Part shown: piece by piece, positions 42,643-50,642 of the stretch
Layout of the letters: each line of letters begins with the position of its first letter
Position numbering within the stretch: the first letter of the stretch is position 1
NCBI RefSeq assembly: GCF_900637055.1
Contig: NZ_LR134338.1
Location: 3,606,001-3,670,000 of the forward strand
Reading direction: 5' to 3'
From: Brevibacillus brevis
GTDB taxonomy: Bacteria; Bacillota; Bacilli; Brevibacillales; Brevibacillaceae
Length of the DNA stretch: 64,000 bases
Program-made: the position numbers and the translations under genes
The notes under the pieces: generated by a model
The model's database searches: none
Seen by the model: the letters and a program-made list of their open reading frames with translations, nothing else
What the model was told of the DNA's origin: nothing

Positions 42643-43551
42643 CTACGTCTCATATTCACGCAGCCGTTTTTGAATCCAAATGGCCGCCTGTGTTCCATCG
42701 CCCATGGCAATCGATACTTGTTGAGAATGCTCATTGATATCTCCAACAGCCCATATGTTGGGATGATCGGTTTCTTTGGTTCGTGGATTCGTATGGATGT
42801 GGCCCTTTTCATGAATTTGCACGGAAAAACCACGTAAAAGCTCTGTCAAAGCATGAGCACCAGGAAAGGCAAGAAATGCTCTCTCTACAGACAAGCGTTC
42901 ACCTGAAGTGAGTACGATTTCTTGCAATTGCCCCGCCGTATGATGAAGAGCACATACTTTTTCCTCTCGATACATAATCCCTCGATGGCTCAGTCCAAAG
43001 AGAGCCTGCGTATCCACGTGCACTTTTGCATGGTTAATGACTGTTAACCTGTTTGTATAATAAATAAGTTCCTCTGCCATCGAAACAGCGTGTAGGCCTG
43101 CTCCTATGATGGCCGTGTCTTTCTCAACTGTTTCATAGCCGTCACAGTCGGGACACAAGAAAATCGATATCCCTATACAATCAGAGAAGCCGGGGATCGT
43201 TGGAAACGGATCACGAATGCCAGTTGCCAAAACCAACGTTCGCGAAGTAAGCGTATGTATGCCATTTTTCGTACCTATCGAAAATAAGCCGCTTGCGTCA
43301 GTAGCAAGCTTTGTTACCTCATCTGTAATAAAGATTGCACCGTATTTTTGTGCTTGCTCCCTCCCCACTTGACGCAAAAAATCGCCACTAACCCCCTCCG
43401 AAAATCCGAGAATGTTTCGGTAGGCTTTGGCGATTGTTGATCGACCACCCGGCATGTCAATGACTGCAACGCGTCGAAGGCATCTTGCAAGTTGAATTGC
43501 GGTTTGAAGCCCTGCAATCCCGCCGCCGACAATGACCGTATCATACTCCAC
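42643..43551 (-). CDS. Thioredoxin-reductase-like flavoprotein with CPDC motif
   Basis: 302-residue FAD/NAD(P) pyridine nucleotide-disulfide oxidoreductase, short type. FAD motif VIVGGGIAGLQTA near the start, NAD(P) motif AIIGAGLHAVSMA near 148, and GDINEHSQQVSIAMGDG near the C terminus. The redox pair is C133 and C136 in FLCPDCDGYE. Thioredoxin reductases usually have CATC here; CPDC with the DGYE sequence marks a distinct group of related dithiol oxidases. The partner disulfide is unknown. Start GTG 43551 from AGGTGG spacing; ATG 43557 is possible. Confidence 0.82.
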   Translation of the reverse strand: MEYDTVIVGGGIAGLQTAIQLARCLRRVAVIDMPGGRSTIAKAYRNILGFSEGVSGDFLRQVGREQAQKYGAIFITDEVTKLATDASGLFSIGTKNGIHTLTSRTLVLATGIRDPFPTIPGFSDCIGISIFLCPDCDGYETVEKDTAIIGAGLHAVSMAEELIYYTNRLTVINHAKVHVDTQALFGLSHRGIMYREEKVCALHHTAGQLQEIVLTSGERLSVERAFLAFPGAHALTELLRGFSVQIHEKGHIHTNPRTKETDHPNIWAVGDINEHSQQVSIAMGDGTQAAIWIQKRLREYET

Positions 43552-43607
43552 TTGCATCCACCTGCTTATCCTTTTCCCGATAGCATTGCCAGTGGAGCAT
43601 AATCTCA

Positions 43608-44285
43608 TTACTGAACGAGGGGAACCAAAACAATTTTTCCTTCGACGAGCCCTGCTTCTGATTGAAGCCCGTTGTATTTTGCGATTCGTCCTACATTCGA
43701 ATTATTTCCATAGTACTTTCGTGACAGCATAAACAACGTTTCACCCTTCTTCACCACATGCTTGACGACCTTCGACTTTGTTGTAGACGGTGTTGAAGCT
43801 TTTTTTCCCGGTGTAGCTACTTTGCTAGTAGAAGTACTCGCGATCTGATTTGCCTTGTTTACTGGCGTAGCAGTCGAAGTTTGGGCTGGGACTGGGCTTG
43901 CAGCAGGTGTCTGTACGCTTGAGGTCGTCTTCACTGCAGCCTCAACTGGTTTTGATTCGGGCGTTTTCGCTTTGGCAGGTGAATTGGTCACGCTTGCGTT
44001 GGGATCAGCCGTATCAGGAAGAATGACGGATACAGGCTCCTTTTCACCTGCCTTGCTTCCTTGCGAAGTGGCACTCGCTTTGCTTACATCTTTCACTTCA
44101 ACACTACCAGAAGCCGCGGACTCATGTGGGACATTGGCCCTGTACAACTCGAGACCAATCAACCCGAAAAAGACGAATCCAAACAAGTACAATCCCGGTT
44201 GAATCCACTTTTTAAACGAGAACGACGCTTTAGGGCGAGTATGACGGGAGCGTCGGGGTGGTAATGGATTATGCTCGAGATTCAC
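43608..44285 (-). CDS. LysM-domain membrane-anchored protein (YpbE-like)
   Basis: 225 residues: cytosolic N terminus of about 30 residues with an RRSR motif, one membrane helix (YLFGFVFFGLIGLELY), a long Thr/Ser/Pro/Ala/Lys linker, and a single C-terminal LysM motif near 172-225 (HVVKKGETLFMLSRKYYG). It is a wall-anchored protein of unknown job. Position between the CPBP protease and glutamate dehydrogenase regions equals YpbE. Confidence 0.88.
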   Translation of the reverse strand: MNLEHNPLPPRRSRHTRPKASFSFKKWIQPGLYLFGFVFFGLIGLELYRANVPHESAASGSVEVKDVSKASATSQGSKAGEKEPVSVILPDTADPNASVTNSPAKAKTPESKPVEAAVKTTSSVQTPAASPVPAQTSTATPVNKANQIASTSTSKVATPGKKASTPSTTKSKVVKHVVKKGETLFMLSRKYYGNNSNVGRIAKYNGLQSEAGLVEGKIVLVPLVQ

Positions 44286-44860
44286 TCTTCCTCCCCCTTT
44301 TTCTTGATCGTTTTTTGTAAATAAAAAGCTAACATGACGTCAATAAGGATATGAGCCACAATCGAGGGCCAAAGGGACTGATAGTGGGAAAACAAGAGTC
44401 CCAATATCCAGCTTGTACCAAATACACTTATGATCATGAGCGGTTTTTTCAAATAACGCACGTGGATCAGTGTAAAAATAAGACTGCTCCAAAAATTCCC
44501 GGTAAGCGATTGAATGACCCCACGGAATAGCCATTCCTCTCCCACTCCTACTACCATACAGACGAGAATCGTGGTAGATGGTAACATGGCGCCAAAAACT
44601 TTTTCATTGATACTGCCATCATCTTGCCATCGCTTAGGCAAGTAACGATCCATGAAAATACTCGCAATGATAATACCTACGGCTACAAACACGGCCCACA
44701 GCACGGCATTCCAGCCTGGCAAAGTAAACAAGGTCAGAGTAGCATCCCAGCCCAGCACCAATAAGCTACCGGAAGCAGCCACTCCCATCACGATTCCTTG
44801 TGTCAACCATAGATTCAGCCGAAGAGTGGCTTCATCCACCTCTAGCCGATCTTCCCTCAC
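44282..44860 (-). CDS. CPBP-family intramembrane protease (YpbD-like)
   Basis: 192-residue protein with about six membrane helices. The family motifs are EEWLFRG (EExxxR) near 108, FTLIHVRY near 129 and HILIDVML near 168, giving the glutamates and histidines of the putative metalloprotease site. Function of YpbD is not established. GTG 44860 with GGAGAG upstream. Four-base overlap with the LysM gene, 16 bases after recS. Confidence 0.87.
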   Translation of the reverse strand: MREDRLEVDEATLRLNLWLTQGIVMGVAASGSLLVLGWDATLTLFTLPGWNAVLWAVFVAVGIIIASIFMDRYLPKRWQDDGSINEKVFGAMLPSTTILVCMVVGVGEEWLFRGVIQSLTGNFWSSLIFTLIHVRYLKKPLMIISVFGTSWILGLLFSHYQSLWPSIVAHILIDVMLAFYLQKTIKKKGEEE

Positions 44861-44876
44861 TCGATGTTTCTCTCCT

Positions 44877-46388
44877 TTATTTGTTCGGCAAAAGAGTGTC
44901 TAACGCCTGCCGCAAATTCCATTTGATTTGTTCATTCTTTACGCTTGCATTGTCATTCGTTTGGAAATACGCATCCTTCGTTAGACCGCATTTCTTACAG
45001 CAGTACAGATCAAATTGATGATCATTTTCTTTAAAATACGTATTGATGCTCGAACGCAAACAGTTTTCTCCTCTTACGTAAGACACCATTTCTGCCAGCT
45101 TTTTTTGCTTAAAGCCTTTTCTTTTTTCCGTTTCCTGCCAAATGATTTGAGCCTTCGGATACGTCTCTCCCGCAGCAGCGGCTTCGTATGATGCCAGTAC
45201 TCTTTCCTTATAAAAGGCAAGAAGCGCCCCCATTTCTTCGGATATATCCATCATCGCCAAGGCCTCATTCGTCAAGGGTACTCCGGCGTTGCATAACTGC
45301 TCGTATTTTTGAACTTGCGCTTGTGTCGGGTACTCCTTCTCCAGCATGTGCTGATGAATCTGCAAATCGTCCCACGAAAATAAAAGCAACGCATACCCTG
45401 GCTTGCCGTCTCGGCCGATCCGCCCGATTTCTTGTGCGTATGCCTCCAAACTGGCTGGCATTTGATAATGGATGACGTAGCGAATATCTGGCTTGTCGAT
45501 TCCCATACCAAATGCATTGGTTGCAATAATAACATCCAGCTCTCCCGCGAGAAATTGGGACTGGATCAGCATTCGTTCCATGCTGTTCATGCCCCCGTGG
45601 TAACCGTGAACGCGTTTTTTCCCATCGAGTTGATAAGAGGCTGCCAACACATCTACCGCTTGTCGCGTGCTGCAGTAAACGATCCCAGGGCCTTGCAATC
45701 GATCTATCTGATCAAATACATACGAACGCCTGTCTCTTTCCTCTGAAACTTCAACCAGATCATAGGCGATATTCGCCCGATTAAGGGACTGCAACACGAC
45801 GTCTTCCTTTTCAATGGAAAACAAGCTGCAAATTTCCTCACGAACAGTCGCTGTCGCAGTTGCCGTTACAGCCAGAACAGGAGGTGCTCCCAATTGTTTC
45901 ACGACTTCCGGCAATCGCAAGTAATCTGTACGAAAGTCATGCCCCCATTGCGAGATGCAATGCGCTTCATCAATGGCCATCAGAGACACCCTCGCCCGCT
46001 TTAACACTTGTTGGACATAGGACTGTTGAAGTTTTTCTGGAGAAATATACAACAACTTGTACGCGCCTTCTGAGAGCCCTTTTAAGACTTCGCGGGACTC
46101 TGTCGGATCCTGCATGCTGTTCAAATAGGTAGCCGGAATTTTTTTTCGCGCGCGAAGCTGCTGAACTTGATCGACCATCAAGGAGATCAACGGGGAAACC
46201 ACGACGGTCAGACCCGGCAAAAGCATTGCTGGCAGCTGATACGTCACTGATTTCCCGCCACCTGTTGCTAATAACCCGAGAACGCTTCTTCCATGCAGTA
46301 GACGCTCAATAATGGACTCCTGACCGGGGCGGAACGAGTCGTATCCAAAATGCAGCTTTAATCTGTCGTACATGAGCTGTTTATTCAT
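44877..46388 (-). CDS. recS: RecQ-family DNA helicase RecS
   Basis: ATP-dependent 3'-5' helicase of DNA repair. 503 residues: motif I LLATGGGKSVTY near 41, motif II AIDEAHCISQWGHDFR near 138, motif III VLAVTATATATV, HGYHGGMNSMERM, the helicase C domain ATNAFGMGIDKPDIRYVIHY, and QEIGRIGRDG. It ends with a cysteine group (LYCCKKCG). Length and position match the shorter of the two RecQ-type helicases of B. subtilis (RecS, about 496 residues). Confidence 0.93.
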   Translation of the reverse strand: MNKQLMYDRLKLHFGYDSFRPGQESIIERLLHGRSVLGLLATGGGKSVTYQLPAMLLPGLTVVVSPLISLMVDQVQQLRARKKIPATYLNSMQDPTESREVLKGLSEGAYKLLYISPEKLQQSYVQQVLKRARVSLMAIDEAHCISQWGHDFRTDYLRLPEVVKQLGAPPVLAVTATATATVREEICSLFSIEKEDVVLQSLNRANIAYDLVEVSEERDRRSYVFDQIDRLQGPGIVYCSTRQAVDVLAASYQLDGKKRVHGYHGGMNSMERMLIQSQFLAGELDVIIATNAFGMGIDKPDIRYVIHYQMPASLEAYAQEIGRIGRDGKPGYALLLFSWDDLQIHQHMLEKEYPTQAQVQKYEQLCNAGVPLTNEALAMMDISEEMGALLAFYKERVLASYEAAAAGETYPKAQIIWQETEKRKGFKQKKLAEMVSYVRGENCLRSSINTYFKENDHQFDLYCCKKCGLTKDAYFQTNDNASVKNEQIKWNLRQALDTLLPNK

Positions 46389-47500
46389 TTTGCCCCCCTT
46401 GTCGCTCGTGCCAGTGCCAATCGGATTTGCAAATACGTTACTGTCGCTTCCAATTGATCCTTGATGAGCCGGAGTCTGCTTGTATCGAGGCGCTCACTCG
46501 TCTCCACGATCTCTTTTGCCAACTCATTCGGCAAATACGTTGTCAAATCCCATTCCGGACAGCGCAGGGCAATCTCTACCAAATGATCTTCTATTGTACT
46601 CTCTTTCATTTGTCGTTTCTTCGCTATGTCTTTTTTGTCACAGCCAGTCTGAAGCAGTGCGTACGTTCGAGCAGCACTTTCAGTCAAACGTGGATCAAGC
46701 TTGTGCGATTCTGTGACAAGCTTTGATAAAAGAGGAAAATGATTGCTCTCTGCAAGCAGCGTCTGAATCGACGCGGCAAGTCCGTAACGAAATTGCAGCA
46801 TGAGATAGCTACGACTCGTTTGGCGAATATCTGCTATTTGCCTCATGGTCTTGCCCACTTGTCCTGCTCCTGACAGTTGACAAAACAAAAGCTCCTGCAC
46901 ACCCTCATCCAAGGGCTCCCACAGTCGATAGAGCTCGTCAGACAGTTTCTGTTTCCAAGCATTTCGCATTGCCCCATCAGCCAATTGGTTTTTAACCCAG
47001 CGCTGTGTCGTCTTGTCCGTAACGACCGGAATGAAGCCCAGATCACCATGATGCATTTGTGAGATCGTCTGCACCATAAGATGAAGCCTGCTCCAAAATG
47101 GCTCGATTCGCTCCGCCAAATCGGACTGTGTAAAAGGTGCGAACCATACATCAAACCGATATTTTTGGTACGTATGTTTGGCATGCTGCAATCCTGTATC
47201 AGAAAAGGTAAATGTCGGCTTCGAGTTCGTTCCAATTGCATCAACAGGTAAAATCCAGCCCGACTGAAATAAAGTTGAAACTATTTTCTCCCAATCCTCT
47301 CTTGGAAAACGAGAAAACATCCGATAATACGGATAAAGGGTATACAAATGCACATCTTGCAGTGTCTGATTGGCTTTTCTGCCACGCAGTATGTAGTAGG
47401 CTGATTGCAGCGTTCGTTCATTGGCCAGAGGTAACATGGCATTCAAGGCGACCGCACATAAAAGGTCCTGCTCCTCTGCCGCACTGTTCCGACTGTTCAT
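46385..47500 (-). CDS. ypbB: Helix-turn-helix protein YpbB
   Basis: 371-residue protein upstream of recS with a 4-base overlap. The C-terminal region contains a predicted HTH (TGCDKKDIAKKRQMKESTIEDHLVEIAL, residues about 297-324 in two pieces) typical of YpbB-type proteins associated with RecQ helicases. The N-terminal 250 residues are helical and unassigned. Partner of RecS by conserved linkage; biochemical role not known. Confidence 0.88.
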   Translation of the reverse strand: MNSRNSAAEEQDLLCAVALNAMLPLANERTLQSAYYILRGRKANQTLQDVHLYTLYPYYRMFSRFPREDWEKIVSTLFQSGWILPVDAIGTNSKPTFTFSDTGLQHAKHTYQKYRFDVWFAPFTQSDLAERIEPFWSRLHLMVQTISQMHHGDLGFIPVVTDKTTQRWVKNQLADGAMRNAWKQKLSDELYRLWEPLDEGVQELLFCQLSGAGQVGKTMRQIADIRQTSRSYLMLQFRYGLAASIQTLLAESNHFPLLSKLVTESHKLDPRLTESAARTYALLQTGCDKKDIAKKRQMKESTIEDHLVEIALRCPEWDLTTYLPNELAKEIVETSERLDTSRLRLIKDQLEATVTYLQIRLALARATRGAK

Positions 47501-47578
47501 TGGTACTCCTTACATCATTCTATATTTTTCAAAGCGAAGGTAAGCGAAGTAAACTGCATCATGGATTTGGAGGATAGT

Positions 47579-48490
47579 ATGACAAAACGATTGAAAAGAA
47601 CTGAATTTATGATGGCGTACATGATCATCATAACACTTGCATGCACAGTTGGTGGATTTTTTTTCGGGGCCCATTATATGAAGACACAATTGGAATCGGA
47701 ACAAGCCGCCGTACTCGAAGCTGAGAAAAAGGAAGCCGAAAAAGAAAAACTGCTGCGTGAGCAAAAGCTTTACAACGAACAGGACTTTATCCGATTTTAC
47801 TATGCCGTTTATGCACCGATGCTTGATCTGAAGCAAGCACATTTTGATACGATGGATAAATGGAATCAAATGAACGAAACTGAACGGACGGATGGCTTGA
47901 AACAGCTCAGCAAATTAGCTGACCAGACAAGGAAAGAGCTGGAGAAGAACGTTCCCTTGCCGACATCCCCCATGCTGAGACAAGCTCACACCACTTTTAC
48001 GAACAGTGTACGGGCGTATTTGGATAGTATGGAGCAGATTCGTTCCGATCAAAATAATGCTACGCCTGCTTCCATTGGAGCTAGCCTGACGCTTTTCCAA
48101 AATAATTGGCTAACCGCACAGGAAATGGTGTATCACTCCATCGCATCTTGGGAATCGGCTTATGTGGTGAAACAAGCCATGCCGAAGCAAGTACCTGAAG
48201 CCGTTAACACCGCGCAGTGGAAGCAGTATCCGTTCCATTACCGCACCTATCTCGCAGCTGTCGCCATGTCAGCAAGCAATCAATGGAGCAGCTATAATCC
48301 TGAGGACCTGACTGCAAGACTTGATCTGCTCATCGCTTCTAATGAAGTTCAAGCGCTAGGAATCAAGGATTTAGCCGCTGCCGTAAAGATTTTGAACGCG
48401 ACGGATGCAGTATCTGCGGGAGATTTTAAACGTTTGAATACTCAGCTCTACTCTGTGCTGAAGGCGCCTGAAATCCCTCTTTATAAGTAG
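47579..48490 (+). CDS. Unknown protein with a single membrane anchor
   Basis: 303 residues from ATG 47579, GGAGGATAGT upstream. One N-terminal helix (MMAYMIIITLACTVGGFFFGAHY), a charged coiled-coil stretch (ESEQAAVLEAEKKEAEKEKLLREQ in two halves), then a helical extracytoplasmic region of about 230 residues without cysteines or known motif. Between ypbB (divergent) and fer. No family recognised. Confidence 0.78.
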   Translation: MTKRLKRTEFMMAYMIIITLACTVGGFFFGAHYMKTQLESEQAAVLEAEKKEAEKEKLLREQKLYNEQDFIRFYYAVYAPMLDLKQAHFDTMDKWNQMNETERTDGLKQLSKLADQTRKELEKNVPLPTSPMLRQAHTTFTNSVRAYLDSMEQIRSDQNNATPASIGASLTLFQNNWLTAQEMVYHSIASWESAYVVKQAMPKQVPEAVNTAQWKQYPFHYRTYLAAVAMSASNQWSSYNPEDLTARLDLLIASNEVQALGIKDLAAAVKILNATDAVSAGDFKRLNTQLYSVLKAPEIPLYK

Positions 48491-48516
48491 TCGTACATTT
48501 TTAGACTGATTCAATC

Positions 48517-48545
48517 TTGAAATCTTGTCACCAAGAGCATACAAT
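48517..48545 (+). promoter_or_regulatory. Promoter of fer
   Basis: TTGAAA (48517-48522), 17 bases, TACAAT (48540-48545). Near-consensus; start about 48552, 42 bases before the ATG. Confidence 0.75.
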
Positions 48546-48557
48546 GATCTATGATAG

Positions 48558-48800
<243 letters not shown>

Positions 48801-48823
48801 TATTCCATCTACTAATGGAAGAG

Positions 48824-48857
48824 ACCTCTTACGTACTTCGGTATGTAAGAGGTTTTT
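48824..48857 (+). terminator. Terminator after fer
   Basis: Stem ACCTCTTAC/GTAAGAGGT with a GTACTTCGGTAT loop and T-rich tail. Confidence 0.85.
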
Positions 48858-48947
48858 CATTTTTCCCTCCTCTCCTCCACTGAACGAATGATCGACAACT
48901 TCCCGTTCCTTCTTTTGTGATTTTTCGGTAAGATAAAAGCAACAGCA

Positions 48948-49096
48948 AAAACCGAACATTAAAATGCGTTTTTTCCATTTTTTGTGATGTCAATATCTTA
49001 ATGTTCGTGTTTTGGTCATTTTCATGTCGTTTCAAGCATCAAATTGAGTATTATTCACGAACGATAACCGATATAAAATAATTAATGTTCATTTTT
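48948..49096 (+). promoter_or_regulatory. Four PurR-box-like sites upstream of the serine operon
   Basis: Repeated CGAAC/GTTCG half sites. 48948-48960 reads AAAACCGAACATT, a perfect match to the B. subtilis PurR box AWWWCCGAACWWT. The other three (49000-49012 inverted, 49053-49065 direct, 49084-49096 inverted) match 10-11 of 13. The last two face each other across 18 bases, close to the 16-17 usual for PurR box pairs. They lie before the serine operon promoter. PurR control of serine genes would link one-carbon supply to purine synthesis; this is inference. Confidence 0.45.
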
Positions 49097-49110
49097 TCTC
49101 GTTTTTCTTC

Positions 49111-49139
49111 TTGACGGTGTTATTTTGACGTGATATCGT
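49111..49139 (+). promoter_or_regulatory. Promoter of the serine operon
   Basis: TTGACG (49111-49116), 17 bases, TATCGT (49134-49139). Start near 49147, just ahead of the T-box Stem I. Confidence 0.65.
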
Positions 49140-49164
49140 AAGTACAAATCTTACGAAACACCTT

Positions 49165-49458
49165 ATAAAACAACAGCGATGACGAAGAAACGCTGTGATT
49201 GAGAAATCCCCAGAGAGCCGATGGTTGCTGCGAATCGGCGGTTTCTCCCACGGTTAAGCACTTCTGAGCTGCTGCGTTGAAAATGGACTCACCATCCCAG
49301 TAGACGCAAACGGTAGATCCGTTATCTCTTTTAGGTCATGTACCTACCAAGGCTCTTTTTTGAGAAAAAAGGAGCGAATGAGGGTGGCACCGCGAAGCAA
49401 AGCCTCTCGTCCCTCACTGTTCTGTAATAGGAGCAGTGTGAGAACGGGAGGTTTTTTT
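49165..49458 (+). ncRNA. T-box leader, serine-specific
   Basis: A complete T-box. Stem I carries the GATGACGAAG K-turn region, the AGAGAGCC and GGTTGCTG distal elements and its closing pairs. The specifier loop 3' side reads GTTAAGCA between CACG and CTTC, so the codon is AGC (Ser), followed by A. The T-box sequence AGGGTGGCACCGCG is at 49380-49393. The terminator has CCTC/GAGG, CGT/ACG and CTCACTG/CAGTG pairing (49402-49451) and seven T (49452-49458). Uncharged tRNA-Ser would favour read-through into the aminotransferase and serA. Confidence 0.93.
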
Positions 49459-49487
49459 GATATGCACATATTTAGGAGGAGAGAACC

Positions 49488-50642
49488 ATGTTTGCAGACA
49501 AAATGATTTTGAGAATCCCTGGCCCTACCCCCATTCCACCACGTGTCCAAACGGCGATGAGCCAACCGATGATTGGACACCGCAGCGGTAAATTTTCCGC
49601 TCTTTTCGCTCGTACTGCTGAAAGACTGAAGCCTTACTTTGGCACCAAGCAGGACGTATACATCTTGGCCGGTAGCGGAACGAGTGCTCTGGAGATGGGC
49701 GTCGTAAACACGCTCCAACCAGGCGATGAAGCTGCCATCCTCGTCAGCGGTGCATTTGGTGAGCGCTTTGCAAAAATTTGCGAGCGTTACGGTGTAATCG
49801 CCCATCGGTTGGAAGTACCTTGGGGAAAAGCAGTAACACCTGAATTGGTTGAAACATTCCTGCAAAAAAAGCCGCAAGTAAAAGCCGTATTCGCTACCTA
49901 CTGTGAAACATCCACTGGCGTAGAAAATCCGATTGCTGACTTGGCGAAGGCAATCCGCACTCATTCGGACGCCCTCTTCATTGTGGATGCGGTAAGCAAC
50001 CTCGGTGCGGTTCCATGCGAGATGGACGCTTGGGGTGTCGATATTGTGGTAACTGGCTCGCAAAAAGCTTTCATGCTGCCAACAGGTCTTGCCTTCCTCG
50101 CTGCGAGTGAACGCGCATGGCAAGTAATTGAGCAAAACAAATCGCTCGCCTTCTATCTGGACCTGAAAGCATACCGCAAGAGCTTGGCAGAGCAAACAAC
50201 ACCGTATACACCTGCTGTATCCCTCATTTTCGGTCTCGCCGAGGTATTGGATATGATGGAGGAAGAAGGCCTGCCAGCTATCGTAAAGCGCCATGAGCTG
50301 ATGAGAGACATGACTCGCGCAGCGATGAAAGCATTAAACATCAAACTGATGGCGGAAGATCAGTACGCATCGACGACCGTTACTTCTTGCGATCCTGAGG
50401 GTGTCTTTCATGCAGAAGCTCTCCGCAAAATGTTGACTCAGCAATTCAACATCACGATTGCTGGCGGCCAGCAGCACTTGAAAGGAAAGATCTTCCGCAT
50501 CGGGCACATGGGTTATTGCGAGCCATTGGATGTCCTGCAAGTCATTTCTGCCATCGAATTGTCGCTTCACCAAATCGGTGCCCCGGTTGAGCTGGGTGCT
50601 GGTGTAAAAGCTGCTCAGGAGGTGCTCATTGCACATGTATAA
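49488..50642 (+). CDS. Class V aminotransferase, likely phosphoserine or serine aminotransferase
   Basis: 384-residue PLP enzyme of the alanine-glyoxylate/serine-pyruvate aminotransferase type. PLP lysine is in VVTGSQKAFMLPTGLAF near residue 195; PGPTPIPPRV at the start and GHRSGKFSALF near 27 are family marks. It replaces the usual serC in front of serA. Since it stands directly behind a serine T-box and overlaps serA, its likely job is conversion of phosphohydroxypyruvate to phosphoserine, though a glyoxylate or serine substrate cannot be excluded. Confidence 0.88.
   Translation: MFADKMILRIPGPTPIPPRVQTAMSQPMIGHRSGKFSALFARTAERLKPYFGTKQDVYILAGSGTSALEMGVVNTLQPGDEAAILVSGAFGERFAKICERYGVIAHRLEVPWGKAVTPELVETFLQKKPQVKAVFATYCETSTGVENPIADLAKAIRTHSDALFIVDAVSNLGAVPCEMDAWGVDIVVTGSQKAFMLPTGLAFLAASERAWQVIEQNKSLAFYLDLKAYRKSLAEQTTPYTPAVSLIFGLAEVLDMMEEEGLPAIVKRHELMRDMTRAAMKALNIKLMAEDQYASTTVTSCDPEGVFHAEALRKMLTQQFNITIAGGQQHLKGKIFRIGHMGYCEPLDVLQVISAIELSLHQIGAPVELGAGVKAAQEVLIAHV

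Noticed and set aside
48948-49096. CGAAC/GTTCG repeats as LexA (SOS) boxes
   Set aside because: A LexA box needs GAAC and GTTC four bases apart. Here the half sites are separated by 18 or more bases and the flanks fit the PurR box better.
49344-50294. Minus-strand frame of 316 codons over the T-box terminator and aminotransferase
   Set aside because: It crosses a well-defined T-box and is antisense to a conserved enzyme; the product has no recognisable motif.
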